From CAYFJO01 sp964343305 (lineage in GTDB: Bacteria > Planctomycetota > Planctomycetia > Pirellulales > Pirellulaceae), in the NCBI GenBank assembly GCA_964343305.1, contig CAYFJO010000273.1, forward strand, positions 1-14,669: a DNA stretch of 14,669 bases, written 5' to 3'. The position numbers and the translations under genes are program-made. A model generated the notes under the pieces. It had not been told where the DNA came from and did not search any database. It saw only the letters and a program-made list of their open reading frames with translations. How positions within the stretch are numbered: the stretch's first letter is position 1; each line of letters opens with the position of its first letter. This document shows, one piece after another, positions 14,568 through 14,669 of this stretch.

Positions 14568-14669
14568 ATGGGTTCGGCAATTCGTCTCTACGTAGTCGCG
14601 TTGATGGTCGTCGCGAGTTGGACGAAGCGGCTTCGCCGCGGGAGTGGTGAGCGGTTCTGCGAGATGGCA
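14568..14669 (+). CDS. N-terminus of a gene leaving the window (partial)
   Basis: 34 codons from ATG 14568 to the window edge with no stop. AGGAG (14555-14559) is 8 nt upstream, the best ribosome site in the window, which is why the start is credible. Residues 4-18 (AIRLYVVALMVVASW) look like a signal peptide or anchor. The following residues TKRLRRGSGERF are basic and unlike a usual mature start, and their DNA includes the hairpin GCGGC-TTC-GCCGC (14627-14639). The product cannot be named from this fragment. Confidence 0.45.
   Translation, partial: MGSAIRLYVVALMVVASWTKRLRRGSGERFCEMA

Overview
The window reads as chromosomal DNA of a planctomycete-like bacterium (Planctomycetota, perhaps Pirellula/Rhodopirellula-like). 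This is inferred from the gene mix: a formylglycine-type sulfatase, a secreted or anchored protein with DUF11/CARDB-type repeats, a tiny TPR protein, a bacterial APP1-type lipid phosphatase, an RNase D with an unusual Exo II residue, and several families of short hairpin repeats. Spacing is loose, with intergenic gaps of 100 to 330 bp. No rRNA, tRNA, CRISPR array, integrase or intact insertion sequence was seen.

Left part (1-6860, minus strand). A TetR/AcrR repressor (6781-6113), a membrane-fusion/adaptor protein (6106-4676) and an RND efflux transporter (4679-1362) form a compact operon. There are 6 bp between the first two genes and a GTGA stop/start overlap between the last two. An AT-rich promoter carrying repeated and palindromic AAACA/TGTTT elements lies in front of the repressor. 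No outer-membrane TolC-like factor is present, so the pump must borrow one encoded elsewhere. Downstream on the same strand, after a large compound hairpin (1174-1254), lies an exported protein with two SPOR-like regions (1104-1). It is cut by the window edge, so it is a partial gene.

Middle (6861-9944). A 72-residue CxxC...CxxC mini-protein (minus strand) diverges from an APP1-type phosphatidate phosphatase (plus strand). RNase D follows on the plus strand. RNase D converges on the DUF11-repeat protein, with a hairpin terminator between them that overlaps the last gene's stop codon.

Right part (9944-14669). The DUF11-repeat protein (minus) diverges from a 104-residue TPR protein (plus). A sulfatase (plus) follows, then a 327-bp gap with two repeat hairpins, then the first 34 codons of a gene that runs off the window.

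No wholly new multi-gene system is evident. The best second looks are the three hairpin-repeat families (two have two copies each in this window), the Asp-to-Glu change in the RNase D active site, the RND pump lacking the usual proton-relay lysine, the palindromic operator, and the two small proteins.
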